Positions 8,743 through 16,728 of a stretch of 64,000 bases of DNA are shown piece by piece. Numbering within the stretch: position 1 is the first letter of the stretch; every line of letters begins with the position of its first letter. The position numbers were made by a program, and so were the translations under genes. The notes below the pieces were generated by a model that saw only the letters and a program-made list of their open reading frames with translations, ran no database searches and was not told the origin of the DNA. The stretch lies in contig DASSDH010000133.1 in the NCBI GenBank assembly GCA_035697245.1, positions 1 to 64,000 of the forward strand. The letters run 5' to 3'. This DNA comes from JACVRX01 sp035697245. Its GTDB lineage: Bacteria; Actinomycetota; Actinomycetes; Jiangellales; Jiangellaceae.

Positions 8743-9254
8743 TTCTCCTCCATGTTCCCGCCGGCAGCGTGGGATAGACCGTCGAGAAAGCCGCGAGCCC
8801 GTTCCGAGCGGGGGTATCGCTGCACAAGGTCCCAGAACTCGGGCCGGTGGTCGATGATCATCAGATGCGCGAGCTCGTGGACGAGCACGTAATCGAGCAC
8901 CCATTGAGGCACGCCCCTGAGCCGGTCGGAAATCCGGATCGACCGGTCGGTCGGTGTACACGAACCCCACCGGCTCTGCTGGATCGCCGACCAGCGCACG
9001 CTCAGCGGCTGTGCTTGACCGTCGAGATATCGCCGCGACAGTTCCCGCGCACGGACGAGCAGCTGCTCGTCGCTCGGCCGCCGGCGGCCCTCCTTGGTCG
9101 CAAGCCGGCGCAGCATGGTGTCGACCCACTGCTGTTCTTCGGCCTTGCTGAACCGCGCCGGCACACAGACCACGACGTGGCCGTTCTCGCGGAAGGCGGT
9201 CACCGTGCGACGACGGCGCGCGGAGCGCCGAACCTCGACGACCGGCTCGTCCAT
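8739..9254 (-). CDS. YgjP/WLM-type zinc metallopeptidase (DUF45)
   Basis: A 171-residue protein of the M48-like DUF45 family. The zinc site is explicit: His126-Glu127-Leu-Ala-His130 with a third ligand at His136 (HELAH..IIDH). The preceding motif RWGSCT (about 95-100) is also diagnostic. The family is cytoplasmic and its substrates are poorly known; it resembles the SprT/WLM proteases. The length is shorter than YgjP (about 230) mainly because of a reduced N-terminus. The ATG start follows a long intergenic region that contains DnaA-box-like sequences. Confidence 0.88.
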   Translation of the reverse strand: MDEPVVEVRRSARRRRTVTAFRENGHVVVCVPARFSKAEEQQWVDTMLRRLATKEGRRRPSDEQLLVRARELSRRYLDGQAQPLSVRWSAIQQSRWGSCTPTDRSIRISDRLRGVPQWVLDYVLVHELAHLMIIDHRPEFWDLVQRYPRSERARGFLDGLSHAAGGNMEEN

Positions 9255-9378
9255 GCGCGAACCGTACCGGGCAACCTGGTCGAAAACTTGTCATCCACAC
9301 CCGGTGGAAAGCGTCGACGCTGGCCAGCACGTGCATCGGCACATGAGAACGCACGTTTTCAACAGCCTTGCCCACCGC

Positions 9379-9432
9379 TGTTCCACAGTGGTGCACGGCG
9401 TGTCGCACAGGTCGTCCACAGAGTTTTCCACA
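9379..9432 (+). promoter_or_regulatory. cluster of DnaA-box-like sequences
   Basis: Three sites in one orientation resemble the actinobacterial DnaA box TTGTCCACA: TGTTCCACA (9379-9387), TCGTCCACA (9412-9420) and TTTTCCACA (9424-9432). The last two are only 3 bp apart. Looser matches lie nearby: GCGTCCACA at 10066 and an inverted TCGTCCACA at 10130-10138. No replication gene is adjacent, so this is not oriC. It could be a DnaA-titrating or DnaA-regulated site, or chance. Confidence 0.4.
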
Positions 9433-9869
9433 GGACGTGGACGGAACTCGGCTGACTGCGTTGACCGCCTACCGGTCCACCTTTACGGTCATCCAAGGAC
9501 GGGCCCCTCGTCACCGGCCGGTCGCACGCACGGGGAAGGCGTGCAGGCCGCGACGACCGGGCTGGGGGAACCCGCCGCAATGCCGGCCGTACGGTCGTCT
9601 CGGTACCCTGCAGCTGAGACCACCGCACGGTCGGCTGTACGTCTTAGGCACGGGTCGAATGCAGGTGCGCGGGCGCTGCCCGCTTCCACCATGATCGACG
9701 AACCGTAGCGGGGTCCGAAGCCCAGCAAAGGCGTGTGATCAGGGTAATGGGCCGAATGTTGGCCGGATTTGACGGTGTTTGCCCAGGTTTACACCATCGC
9801 CGATGACGAGAACAACGAGTGGCTGCCGTATGGTGTGACGCCGACCGAGAACGAAGACAGGAGGTCATC
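9433..9869. other. intergenic stretch without a recognised gene
   Basis: About 440 bases between the DnaA-box-like cluster and the DUF5679 gene. I see no supported ORF. A stem can be drawn near 9592-9625 (GGTCGTCTC with GAGACCACC, one mismatch). The last 100 bases are comparatively AT-rich and probably carry the promoter of the zinc-ribbon gene, which has a strong ribosome site (ACAGGAGGTCATC before GTG). A structured RNA is possible but unproven. Confidence 0.3.
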
Positions 9870-10040
9870 GTGACCGAGATTGGCACCGAGACATACTCGG
9901 GCGAGTTCTACTGCGTGAAGTGCAAAGCCAAGCGCGAGGCAAGTGGCAACGTGGTTGTCAACGACAAGGGCACCCGGATGGCGAAGGCCACCTGCCCGGT
10001 CTGTTCGACGAACCTCAACCGGATCCTCGGGAAGGCCTGA
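9870..10040 (+). CDS. small zinc-ribbon protein, DUF5679
   Basis: A 56-residue protein with two CxxC pairs: CVKC near residue 12 and CPVC near residue 43. The intervening KREASGNVVVNDKGTRMAK is typical of DUF5679, a family common in actinobacteria. It is probably a zinc ribbon; no function is known. The GTG at 9870 is preceded by AGGAGG with good spacing, so I prefer it to the in-frame extension from 9819. A strong perfect hairpin (10055-10094) follows the stop codon. Confidence 0.85.
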   Translation: MTEIGTETYSGEFYCVKCKAKREASGNVVVNDKGTRMAKATCPVCSTNLNRILGKA

Positions 10041-10054
10041 GCACCTCCACAGCC

Positions 10055-10094
10055 GGTGAGGGGCGGCGTCCACAACCGGATGCCGCCCCTCACC
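10055..10094 (+). terminator. strong hairpin after the DUF5679 gene
   Basis: Perfect 13-bp inverted repeat, GGTGAGGGGCGGC (10055-10067) with GCCGCCCCTCACC (10082-10094), and a 14-base loop, 14 bp after the stop codon. No T-run. It probably acts as the terminator of the small zinc-ribbon gene. Confidence 0.65.
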
Positions 10095-10215
10095 GCGACA
10101 ACGTCACACAGTGCTGCGTACTGGTGGGCTGTGGACGACGAAGCCCGGCGCGGAGCCGGAGCGGGCATGATTCCGCCGTGCCCGGTCCGCTCGGAAAGCG
10201 TCGTGGAGGTCCGCC

Positions 10216-11244
10216 GTGCGCCCCCTCGTTCATCCCGCGCTGGCCAGGGTCTGGCGGGACTCGACCACCGTTCAGATCGGCCTCGATCCGGCCCGGGCTG
10301 TGGTGTTGGCGGGGCTCGGCCCGACTGAGGTCGCCGTACTCCGGTCTATGGACGGAGTCCGGGACATCGCCGCGCTCCGAGCGGCGGCCGAGCGCGTCGG
10401 CGGCAGCGCCGCAGCCGCAGATCGGTTGGTGGAGATTCTCGACGGTGCAGGCGTACTGATCGACGGTGATCGCGTCCGCCTCAGTGATTCCGGCGATGCC
10501 CTTGCTCCGGACCGGGTCAGCCGCGGCCTGCTCGGGGCGGCGGTCGGCTCGGAAGAAGCGGGCCTGCCAGTGGAAGCCCACGACCCGCTGGCAACCCGGC
10601 GGCAGGCGCACGTCGAGGTGCGGGGTGCCGGCCGGATCGGTGCGACGATCGCGCGGCTGCTCTCGGCAGCGGGCGTCGGTCAGGTCAGCGTGGAGGACTT
10701 CGGGCGGACGACGGCCCACGACGTCATGCCCGGCGGATTGAGCCCGGACGACGCCGGCCTGCCTCGAGGACTAGCGGTCTCGGCCACGCTGCCCGACGGG
10801 CCGGACCGCCCCGACCGCGGCCCCGACCTGGTCGTGCTGGCGCCGACGGCAACTCTGGCCCGCGATGACGCCGCTGCCCTGCTCCGCATCGGCATCCCGC
10901 ACCTGACAGCTAGCGTGATCGAGACCACCGGCGTCGTCGGGCCTCTGGTACTGCCTGGCGCGTCGTCCTGCCTGCGCTGCCACGACTTGCACCGCACGGA
11001 CCGCGACCCAGCCTGGCCGCGGATCATTGCCCAGGCCGATCGTCGTCTTACGGGCGTCGCGGCCTGCGACGTCACCCTCGCGGCCCTGGTGGCCGCCCTT
11101 GCCGCCCAGCAGGTCCTGGCTCATCTCGACGGATTCGTCCCGGCCACCGTTGACGGCACCGTGGAGACCTCGCTGCCGTTCGGGATGCCGCGTCGCCGCA
11201 GCTGGCAACCACATCCGGCCTGCGGCTGCACCTGGGCCGCCTGA
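10216..11244 (+). CDS. ThiF/MoeB-like (E1-type) protein, actinobacterial subfamily
   Basis: A 342-residue protein. The first 110 residues resemble a winged-helix, peptide-binding-like region of the type found in TOMM/RiPP partners. Residues 130-330 form a Rossmann fold with VRGAGRIGATIARLL at the nucleotide site. Zinc-binding cysteines are visible: Cys252-x2-Cys255 (SSCLRCHDL) and Cys336-x-Cys338 (HPACGC), the E1 zinc signature. The E1 adenylation residues are weaker than in MoeZ elsewhere in this window, and the canonical GxGGLGS is reduced to GAGRIGA, so it may bind but not adenylate its partner. No RiPP precursor is evident nearby. The GTG start is used. Confidence 0.75.
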   Translation: MRPLVHPALARVWRDSTTVQIGLDPARAVVLAGLGPTEVAVLRSMDGVRDIAALRAAAERVGGSAAAADRLVEILDGAGVLIDGDRVRLSDSGDALAPDRVSRGLLGAAVGSEEAGLPVEAHDPLATRRQAHVEVRGAGRIGATIARLLSAAGVGQVSVEDFGRTTAHDVMPGGLSPDDAGLPRGLAVSATLPDGPDRPDRGPDLVVLAPTATLARDDAAALLRIGIPHLTASVIETTGVVGPLVLPGASSCLRCHDLHRTDRDPAWPRIIAQADRRLTGVAACDVTLAALVAALAAQQVLAHLDGFVPATVDGTVETSLPFGMPRRRSWQPHPACGCTWAA

Positions 11245-11300
11245 GGCGTCGCTGCAGCCTGACCGTATGGGGGTAGCCCCGCGCTCGCCGTCTTGGCGCG

Positions 11301-12932
11301 TCAGCGAAGTTTCGGCAAGGTCTGCTCGCCGACCAGCACGGGGCGAAACAGGTCGCCACGCTCGGCCAGCCGGTCGAACACGTTCCGGACCGTGACAGCA
11401 TCCGGTCGGAGCGAAGGATCCTCGAGCTCGTCCCAGGACACCGGAGCGGACACCGGCGCTCCGGGGGCGGCCCGCGGGCTGTAAGGAGCGATCAGCGTCT
11501 TGTTGATGGCGTTCTGGGTGTAGTCGAGCCGAGCCTGGCCGCCGCGGTCTCGTACCTCCCACTTCCAGCTCACCAGTTCCGGCACCACCGCGGAGACAGT
11601 ACGTGACAGCTGCTCGACCCAGGCTCGGGTTTCGGCGAACGTCGGCCCGCGGGTGATGGGAATCCAGATCTGGATGCCGCGCCGGCCGGTGAGCTTCGGC
11701 TGGCCCCGGACGCCGAGATGTTCCAAGGCGGTGCGATGGAGCCGAGCCAGAGTCAGCACGTCGTCCCAGCTGGTGGCCTCGCCGGGGTCGAGGTCGATCA
11801 GCGCGTACGTCGGGCGATGCGGCGCGTCGGTCCGCGAGGTCCAGGCGTGCCATTCCAATGCGCCGAAGTTCGCCACCCAGACCAGCGCGGCAGGCTCGTT
11901 GACCACGAGGTACGTGGTCGTCTCGCCTGGATCGGCTCCTGGGTCCTCCCAGCGGGAGAGCCACTCGGGAGCGTGTTGAGGAACCTGTTTGTGCCAGAAG
12001 CCTTTCGACCCCGCGCCGTTCGGGTAGCGGTGCATGTTCAACGGCCGGCCGGCGAGGTAGGGCAGAACGACGGGCGCGATCTGTGCTGCGTATCGAACGA
12101 ACACGCGCTTGGTTGTCGCCGACTCGCGGCGACGTGCGGGGAACAGCACCTTGTCAAGGTTCGTCAGCCGCAGCGTACGGCCGAACACCTCCCACTTCCC
12201 GCTCGCGCCCAGCGCGTCCAGCGCCGCGAGCTCGTCCGCGCTCGGCCCGGGCACGCCCGTGGGGCGGAGCGCGATCGATGCCTCGGCGGCGGGCAGGTCC
12301 GAGCGCCACATCCGATCCGGATCGGCCTTGACCTCGTCGTTGGTGCGACCGCTGAGCACGGATCGGGGATGGTCCTCGGCGTCCCAGCCGTCGACGGCGT
12401 GCTCGTCGCGCTTGTGGACGAGGAGCCACTGCTCCCTGCCAGTACGCGCCCCCGAGCCGTCCCGGTCGCGACGCACCAGCACCAGCCGGCCGCGCAGCTT
12501 GTGGCCGTACATGTCGGCGTGCAGCTCGCCCGCGGCCACCGCCGTGGCCGGGTTGTCGGTGCCGCGCGGCTCCCATGTGCCGATGTCCCACACGACCACG
12601 TCGCCGCCGCCGTACTCGCCCTTGGGGATCACGCCCTCGAAGTCGAGATATTCGATCGGATGGTCCTCGACGTGTACAGCCGTCCGCTTCGCCCGGGGAT
12701 CCAGTGTCGGACCTCTCGGTACTGCCCAGCTGGCCAGGACACCGTCGATCTCGAGCCGCAGGTCGTAATGCAAGCGCCTGGCGCGGTGTCGTTGGACGAC
12801 GAATCGGCGTCCAGTGGCCGATTCCAGCGGCGTGGACGCTCCGGCTGGCTCGGGTGTGCGGTCGAAGTCCCGCTTCTCGCGGTAGCGAGCGAGCTTCTTC
12901 GAAGCCTTCGGCGAGCGCTTCGTCGCAGACAT
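11301..12932 (-). CDS. ligD: LigD-like NHEJ protein: 3'-phosphoesterase plus polymerase domains
   Basis: A 543-residue protein for processing double-strand-break ends. Residues about 35-190 form the 3'-phosphoesterase domain, with RRLHYDLRLEIDG (His55, Asp57, Arg59), AVHVEDHP (His91) and GVIPKGEYGGG. Residues about 245-530 form the archaeo-eukaryotic-primase-like polymerase domain, with LTNLDKVLFP, the paired acidic metal ligands in YALIDLDPG, and LTGRRGIQIW. There is no ATP-dependent ligase domain, so the ligase would be a separate protein. The domain order (PE first, POL second) differs from mycobacterial LigD (POL-PE-LIG). No Ku gene is in the window. It diverges from the ABC1 kinase gene across 80 bp. 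Confidence 0.92.
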   Translation of the reverse strand: MSATKRSPKASKKLARYREKRDFDRTPEPAGASTPLESATGRRFVVQRHRARRLHYDLRLEIDGVLASWAVPRGPTLDPRAKRTAVHVEDHPIEYLDFEGVIPKGEYGGGDVVVWDIGTWEPRGTDNPATAVAAGELHADMYGHKLRGRLVLVRRDRDGSGARTGREQWLLVHKRDEHAVDGWDAEDHPRSVLSGRTNDEVKADPDRMWRSDLPAAEASIALRPTGVPGPSADELAALDALGASGKWEVFGRTLRLTNLDKVLFPARRRESATTKRVFVRYAAQIAPVVLPYLAGRPLNMHRYPNGAGSKGFWHKQVPQHAPEWLSRWEDPGADPGETTTYLVVNEPAALVWVANFGALEWHAWTSRTDAPHRPTYALIDLDPGEATSWDDVLTLARLHRTALEHLGVRGQPKLTGRRGIQIWIPITRGPTFAETRAWVEQLSRTVSAVVPELVSWKWEVRDRGGQARLDYTQNAINKTLIAPYSPRAAPGAPVSAPVSWDELEDPSLRPDAVTVRNVFDRLAERGDLFRPVLVGEQTLPKLR

Positions 12933-13012
12933 GGATCCCCTCGACCGCAGGATGTCACTCGATCATGACCGAGCCCGCGCTCGAATGGCGAGGGACAAGG
13001 GAGAATGCGGAC

Positions 13013-14320
13013 GTGACCGACCTGCCGCGCAAGGCTGTGACCCGCACCGCGAAGCTCGCCGCGTTGCCACTCGGCATCGCCGGCCGGGCGACGCTCGGGC
13101 TGGGCAAGCGCATCGGCGGCCGGCCGGCTGAGCTGGTCGCGGCGGAGATCCAGCAGCGCACCGCAGACCAGGTGTTCAAGGTCCTGGGCGAGCTCAAGGG
13201 CGGCGCGATGAAGTTCGGCCAGGCGATGTCGATCTTCGAGGCGGCACTGCCGGAGCAGCTCGTCGCGCCATATCGGGCGTCGCTCACCAAGCTGCAGGAC
13301 GCTGCACCGCCGATGCCCGCAAAGGTCGTGCACGGCGTGCTTCGAGAGGAGCTCGGATCGCACTGGCGGCGCAAGTTCCGCGAGTTCGACGATGTTCCCG
13401 CCGCAGCGGCGTCGATCGGCCAAGTGCACCGGGCGGTCTGGCGGGACGGCCGGGACGTTGCGGTCAAATTGCAATATCCCGGCGCGGCAGAGGCGTTGCG
13501 GTCTGACCTGAACCAGGTATCCAGGCTCGGCCGGGTGATCGGTTCCGTGGTGCCCGGCCTGGACGTGCGGCCCCTGCTCGACGAGCTCAAGGACCGGGTC
13601 ATCGAAGAGCTGGACTACCGGATGGAGGCCGACGCACAGGACGGATTCGCCTTTGCTTACGTCGACGACCCCGACTTCGTGGTCCCGAGCCTCGTCCATG
13701 GCACCGAGCGCGTGCTGGTCTCGGACTGGGTGGACGGGCGCCCGCTCTCCGACATCATCCTGGCCGGCTCGAAGCAGGAGCGTGATCACGCCGGCCTGCT
13801 CTACGTCCGTTTTCTGTTCTCAGGCCCCGAGCGCGCCGGCTTGCTGCATGCAGACCCGCACCCCGGCAACTACCGGATCACTCCGGACGGCCGGCTCGGC
13901 GTCCTGGACTACGGGGCGGTGGCCCGGCTACCGGAAGGGCTTCCCCGCTCGATCGGCGAGCTGATGAAGCGGGCGCTGGCCGGCAAGGCGGACGAGATGC
14001 TGGACGGGCTTCGCGACGAGGGGTTCATCAAACCGCATATCCGACTCGAGCCGGAAGAGGTCTACGACTACCTGGCACCGTTCCTGGAGCCGGCCGCGGT
14101 CGAGACGTTCCACTTCGACCGAACGTGGATGCGGGAACAGTTCTCTCGCATCAACGACCCGCGCCGGCCGGGATACACGGTTGGGCTCAAGCTCAACCTG
14201 CCCCCCTCGTACCTACTCATCCACCGGGTCTGGATCGGCGGGCTGGGCGTTCTTTCTCAACTCGATTGTGAGGCGCCCTTCCGGGCCGAGCTCGACCGGT
14301 GGCTGCCCGGATTCGCGTAG
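13013..14320 (+). CDS. ABC1/AarF (UbiB) family atypical kinase
   Basis: A 435-residue member of the ADCK/UbiB family (Rv3197-like). The family KxGQ-type motif is visible in MKFGQAMSIF (about 63-72), the alanine-rich nucleotide loop in AAASIGQVHRAVW, the VAVKLQYPG lysine, and the catalytic region HADPHPGNYRI followed by LGVLDYGAVARL. UbiB kinases support isoprenoid-lipid metabolism; in actinobacteria the gene neighbours whiB7 and has been linked to intrinsic drug resistance. I chose the GTG at 13013, preceded by AAGGGAG, giving a family-standard length; an in-frame ATG at 12965 would add 16 residues. Confidence 0.9.
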   Translation: MTDLPRKAVTRTAKLAALPLGIAGRATLGLGKRIGGRPAELVAAEIQQRTADQVFKVLGELKGGAMKFGQAMSIFEAALPEQLVAPYRASLTKLQDAAPPMPAKVVHGVLREELGSHWRRKFREFDDVPAAAASIGQVHRAVWRDGRDVAVKLQYPGAAEALRSDLNQVSRLGRVIGSVVPGLDVRPLLDELKDRVIEELDYRMEADAQDGFAFAYVDDPDFVVPSLVHGTERVLVSDWVDGRPLSDIILAGSKQERDHAGLLYVRFLFSGPERAGLLHADPHPGNYRITPDGRLGVLDYGAVARLPEGLPRSIGELMKRALAGKADEMLDGLRDEGFIKPHIRLEPEEVYDYLAPFLEPAAVETFHFDRTWMREQFSRINDPRRPGYTVGLKLNLPPSYLLIHRVWIGGLGVLSQLDCEAPFRAELDRWLPGFA

Positions 14321-14381
14321 CCCGACGACGGCGACGCGTTCGCCACCACCACACCGGATCGAGCCGCGTCGCATCTCGTAT

Positions 14382-15866
14382 TCATGACCAACTCTCCCCG
14401 AGATAGATGAATCCAGGACCTTCGTCACGGAACGGCACCCCGGCAGTGCGGAGGGCGCCGTCCCAACCACCGCGACAACCCGGGTCGGCCCCCTCGAACC
14501 CATGGTCGGCGGTGAGGATGACGATCACCTCATCCGTCGCGCCAACCCGGTCGAGATGATCGAGAAAGGCGCCGAGCCGGTGGTCGGCATCTCGCAAGGA
14601 GTCACGCGCGATCTCCGATCGCGGTCCACCGGCGTGGTGACCTGCGTCGGTCACCGAACTCGACCACCACGTCAGCAGGGGCGCATCGGCCGGGCGGTTC
14701 CACAGCGACAGCACCTGGTCCAGGCCGGCGTCATCAACCTGCGTTGCCCACGCGTAGTACCCGTTCGCCACGTGGGCGCGGTTGTGCAGATGAATCGAGC
14801 CGGCGGGGTCGGGCAGAGTACTGGCCAGGCTGGTGGCGCCGTCAGCCGCGCCGGTGTTGCGGATGATCTGCATGGTCGAGTACTCGGCTCCGCGGTCCAC
14901 CGGCTCGTTGACACACGCGGTCAGCGCCTCCGGGTTTGCTCCACGGACCAGTTCGAACACAGTGGCGACGCCCGGCCGCAGCCATTCGGCGGTTCGGTGC
15001 CATGTCGTCGCGTCGTTCGTGTTGACCGAACGACGCGCGTGGCGGTCGTAGAAGACATTGCCGAGAACGCCATGCCGGCCGGGTCCGACGCCGGTAAGGA
15101 TCGACGTGTGGTTGGTCAGTGTCACGCTGGGGAACTCCGCGATCGCACCACCACGCAGTGCGCAGCCACGATCGAGGAGCCGAGCAATCGCCGGGAGTTC
15201 GCCCTCGGCGGCCAAGTGCAACAAGTCGCCGCAGTGGGCTCCGTCCCAGAGCACACCGACGACCCATTGCGCGTCGCGGCCCACGAGATTTCCGAAAACG
15301 ATGCCGTCGAGCGGCATACCTGCGGCGTCGACCAAGCGGCCCGCCTGGTCGTTCGGTTCGACTCCGCACAACCACGCGAGCGTCGGCCCGACGTCTGGTA
15401 GCCGGACGTGTCCCTCGACGAGCCCCGATGCGTTGACACCGGCACCGGACAGCAGCAGCGGAGCCCGTGATTGCACGACATCGAGACTGCCGTGCTCGCC
15501 CGGATGCCCACCTGCCTCGGGGAAGTAGTGCGGCGGGGTATGGATGATCGCGAGATCGGGCGCCCGGCCGGTGTCGGCGAAGAACGACAGCAGCCGTTCT
15601 GCTGCGTATGGGTACGCATTACGCACGTTCGGCGGCGACGGGTCCGCAAGCTCTCTCTCGTATGGCAGGAAGGCCATCGGATTCTGGTCGGCGACGGGAT
15701 TCACGCCGTCGACAACGTCGGCCGGCTCGTCTGGACGAAGCCGCGCTGTGCCGGCCGAGTTGGCCACCATGACACCGCCGTCGCGGTCGGGCCAGGCCAC
15801 CAGATCCACGATGTCGGCCAACTCGGGCGCAGTCAGCGCCCCAACCGCTCGAGCAAGCTCTCCCAC
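14382..15866 (-). CDS. alkaline phosphatase superfamily phosphodiesterase
   Basis: A 494-residue type I phosphodiesterase/nucleotide pyrophosphatase-like enzyme. The nucleophile threonine lies in FPSVTLTNHTSILTG, followed by GRHGVLGN. The metal ligands DAGHH and TADHGFEG come later, the expected order for the superfamily. No signal peptide is visible, so it is probably cytoplasmic. The substrate is unknown; nucleotide or phosphonate esters are possible. The GTG start at 15866 is immediately downstream (in transcription) of a short tandem repeat. The 3' end faces the ABC1 kinase gene. Confidence 0.85.
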   Translation of the reverse strand: MGELARAVGALTAPELADIVDLVAWPDRDGGVMVANSAGTARLRPDEPADVVDGVNPVADQNPMAFLPYERELADPSPPNVRNAYPYAAERLLSFFADTGRAPDLAIIHTPPHYFPEAGGHPGEHGSLDVVQSRAPLLLSGAGVNASGLVEGHVRLPDVGPTLAWLCGVEPNDQAGRLVDAAGMPLDGIVFGNLVGRDAQWVVGVLWDGAHCGDLLHLAAEGELPAIARLLDRGCALRGGAIAEFPSVTLTNHTSILTGVGPGRHGVLGNVFYDRHARRSVNTNDATTWHRTAEWLRPGVATVFELVRGANPEALTACVNEPVDRGAEYSTMQIIRNTGAADGATSLASTLPDPAGSIHLHNRAHVANGYYAWATQVDDAGLDQVLSLWNRPADAPLLTWWSSSVTDAGHHAGGPRSEIARDSLRDADHRLGAFLDHLDRVGATDEVIVILTADHGFEGADPGCRGGWDGALRTAGVPFRDEGPGFIYLGESWS

Positions 15867-15880
15867 GCCACCAAGTCTCG

Positions 15881-15934
15881 CTGGCTACCCGACGCCTCGC
15901 GCCGGCTACCAACGCCTCGCGCTGGCTACCCGAC
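15881..15934. repeat. short tandem repeat, about 2.6 copies of 20-21 bp
   Basis: The unit CTGGCTACCCGACGCCTCGC begins at 15881, a variant (CCGGCTACCAACGCCTCGC) at 15902, and a partial third copy (CTGGCTACCCGAC) at 15922. It lies in the 5' region of the phosphodiesterase gene and may contain its promoter. Confidence 0.6.
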
Positions 15935-16015
15935 CTGTCGAGCATCCGACTTGGGTCCGATTCCGACCCCCCAACACCGACTTCAGTCGTCGGTTCATCG
16001 GAACTCCCGGTGGTC

Positions 16016-16291
16016 TCAGGCAGCCAGTTCGGTCTTACGTGGTCGACCGCGCGGACGCTTCCGCGCGACGACGACACCCGAGACGAACAGCTCTCCGCCC
16101 CAGACGCCCCAAGGCTCATGCCTCTCATGCGCCCCGGCCAGGCATTGCAGTCGGACCGGACACTCGTGGCACAGCGATTTGGCGAGTTCGACGTCAGCAG
16201 GCGACTCGGCGAACCAGAGCTCGGGGTCGGAACGGCATGGGATCGCCGACTCGATCTCGACCGCGCGGTCGAGGACGCTCGCCAGCATCAC
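16016..16291 (-). CDS. whiB7: WhiB7 redox/antibiotic-responsive transcription factor
   Basis: A 91-residue WhiB7. The [4Fe-4S] cysteines are Cys19, Cys41, Cys44 and Cys50 (CHECPVRLQC), followed by the sigma-factor-interacting turn GVWGG (62-66). The C-terminal AT-hook RGRP (81-84) separates WhiB7 from other WhiB proteins. WhiB7 binds sigma-A and AT-rich DNA upstream of -35 to activate intrinsic antibiotic-resistance genes, including its own. The start is the GTG at 16291, 8 bp from GGGAGG; the adjacent ATG at 16288 is an alternative. Upstream lie a leader ORF, an intrinsic terminator and an AT-rich promoter, the known layout for ribosome-mediated attenuation of whiB7. The gene follows uvrD2, as in mycobacteria. 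Confidence 0.95.
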   Translation of the reverse strand: MMLASVLDRAVEIESAIPCRSDPELWFAESPADVELAKSLCHECPVRLQCLAGAHERHEPWGVWGGELFVSGVVVARKRPRGRPRKTELAA

Positions 16292-16336
16292 GGTGGTCAC
16301 CTCCCTTCGTGTCTCGGTCCGGAAATTGGACTGCGG

Positions 16337-16374
16337 CACAAAACGGCCGCGGATCCCATCTCGGGTCCGCGGCC
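16337..16374 (-). terminator. intrinsic terminator in the whiB7 leader (attenuator)
   Basis: On the minus strand, a perfect 9-bp stem (GGCCGCGGA / TCCGCGGCC, arms 16345-16353 and 16366-16374) is followed by GTTTTGTG. It lies 23 bp after the leader-ORF stop and about 45 bp before the whiB7 start. A second small stem (ACCCT-GAG-AGGGT) overlaps the end of the leader ORF and could be part of an alternative fold. Termination is expected when the leader is translated normally and relief when ribosomes stall. Confidence 0.85.
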
Positions 16375-16397
16375 TGGAAGGCGTCGGTGTGATGGAG

Positions 16398-16625
16398 CTA
16401 CACCGGAGAACTCCAGGAACGAACCCTCTCAGGGTCCCGGATGTCGGCGGTCGGCGTCATGGCGGTCATGGCGCGGGCACCTGCCTGCGGACGCACTTCA
16501 CCCGTCGACGCGGCGAAGACGACCCCGACACTGCGCTCCCGAACAGCCGCCCGGCGACCAGCGGAGGTCGCCGATGTGGCCATGCCGTGGCCGTCGTACA
16601 CCAAGCTCATGGCGCTGCGATTCAT
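16398..16625 (-). CDS. leader ORF of whiB7 (75 residues)
   Basis: A short ORF (MNRSAMSLVYDGHGM...) starting at an ATG with a very strong ribosome site, GGAGGG, 5 bp upstream. It ends just before the intrinsic terminator and whiB7. No domain is recognisable. In other actinobacteria translation of such an upstream ORF controls whiB7 attenuation: ribosome-targeting antibiotics stall the ribosome and prevent the terminator from forming. The position here is exactly that expected. The open frame continues upstream through the uvrD2 antisense frame, but only the portion from 16625 has a ribosome site and lies downstream of the promoter. Confidence 0.75.
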   Translation of the reverse strand: MNRSAMSLVYDGHGMATSATSAGRRAAVRERSVGVVFAASTGEVRPQAGARAMTAMTPTADIRDPERVRSWSSPV

Positions 16626-16689
16626 CGGTACCCTCCCCTCCCCGGTCGTGCGGACGCGCGTATTCGCGCGCAGCCGGTGCGTCACGAGA

Positions 16690-16728
16690 ACCCTAAACCC
16701 GGTGCTGATAGGGAGCAACCGATTTATT
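16690..16728 (-). promoter_or_regulatory. WhiB7-type promoter of the whiB7 leader transcript
   Basis: On the minus strand: an AT-rich patch AATAAATC (16728-16721), a -35 element TTGCTC (16718-16713), a 17-bp spacer and a -10 element TAGGGT (16695-16690). The AT-rich patch immediately upstream of -35 is where the WhiB7 AT-hook is known to bind, so this is probably an autoregulated promoter. The patch overlaps the uvrD2 stop codon. Confidence 0.75.

Noticed and set aside
9530..9700. Possible c-di-AMP (ydaO-type) riboswitch because of a GGGGGAACCC segment
   Set aside because: The other hallmark segments (GGGGTGAATC and the GTAGGG turn) are missing and the downstream gene is not a cell-wall hydrolase or potassium transporter.
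11718..12968. 416-codon plus-strand frame opposite ligD
   Set aside because: Antisense to a protein with clear phosphoesterase and polymerase motifs; no recognisable domain or ribosome site.
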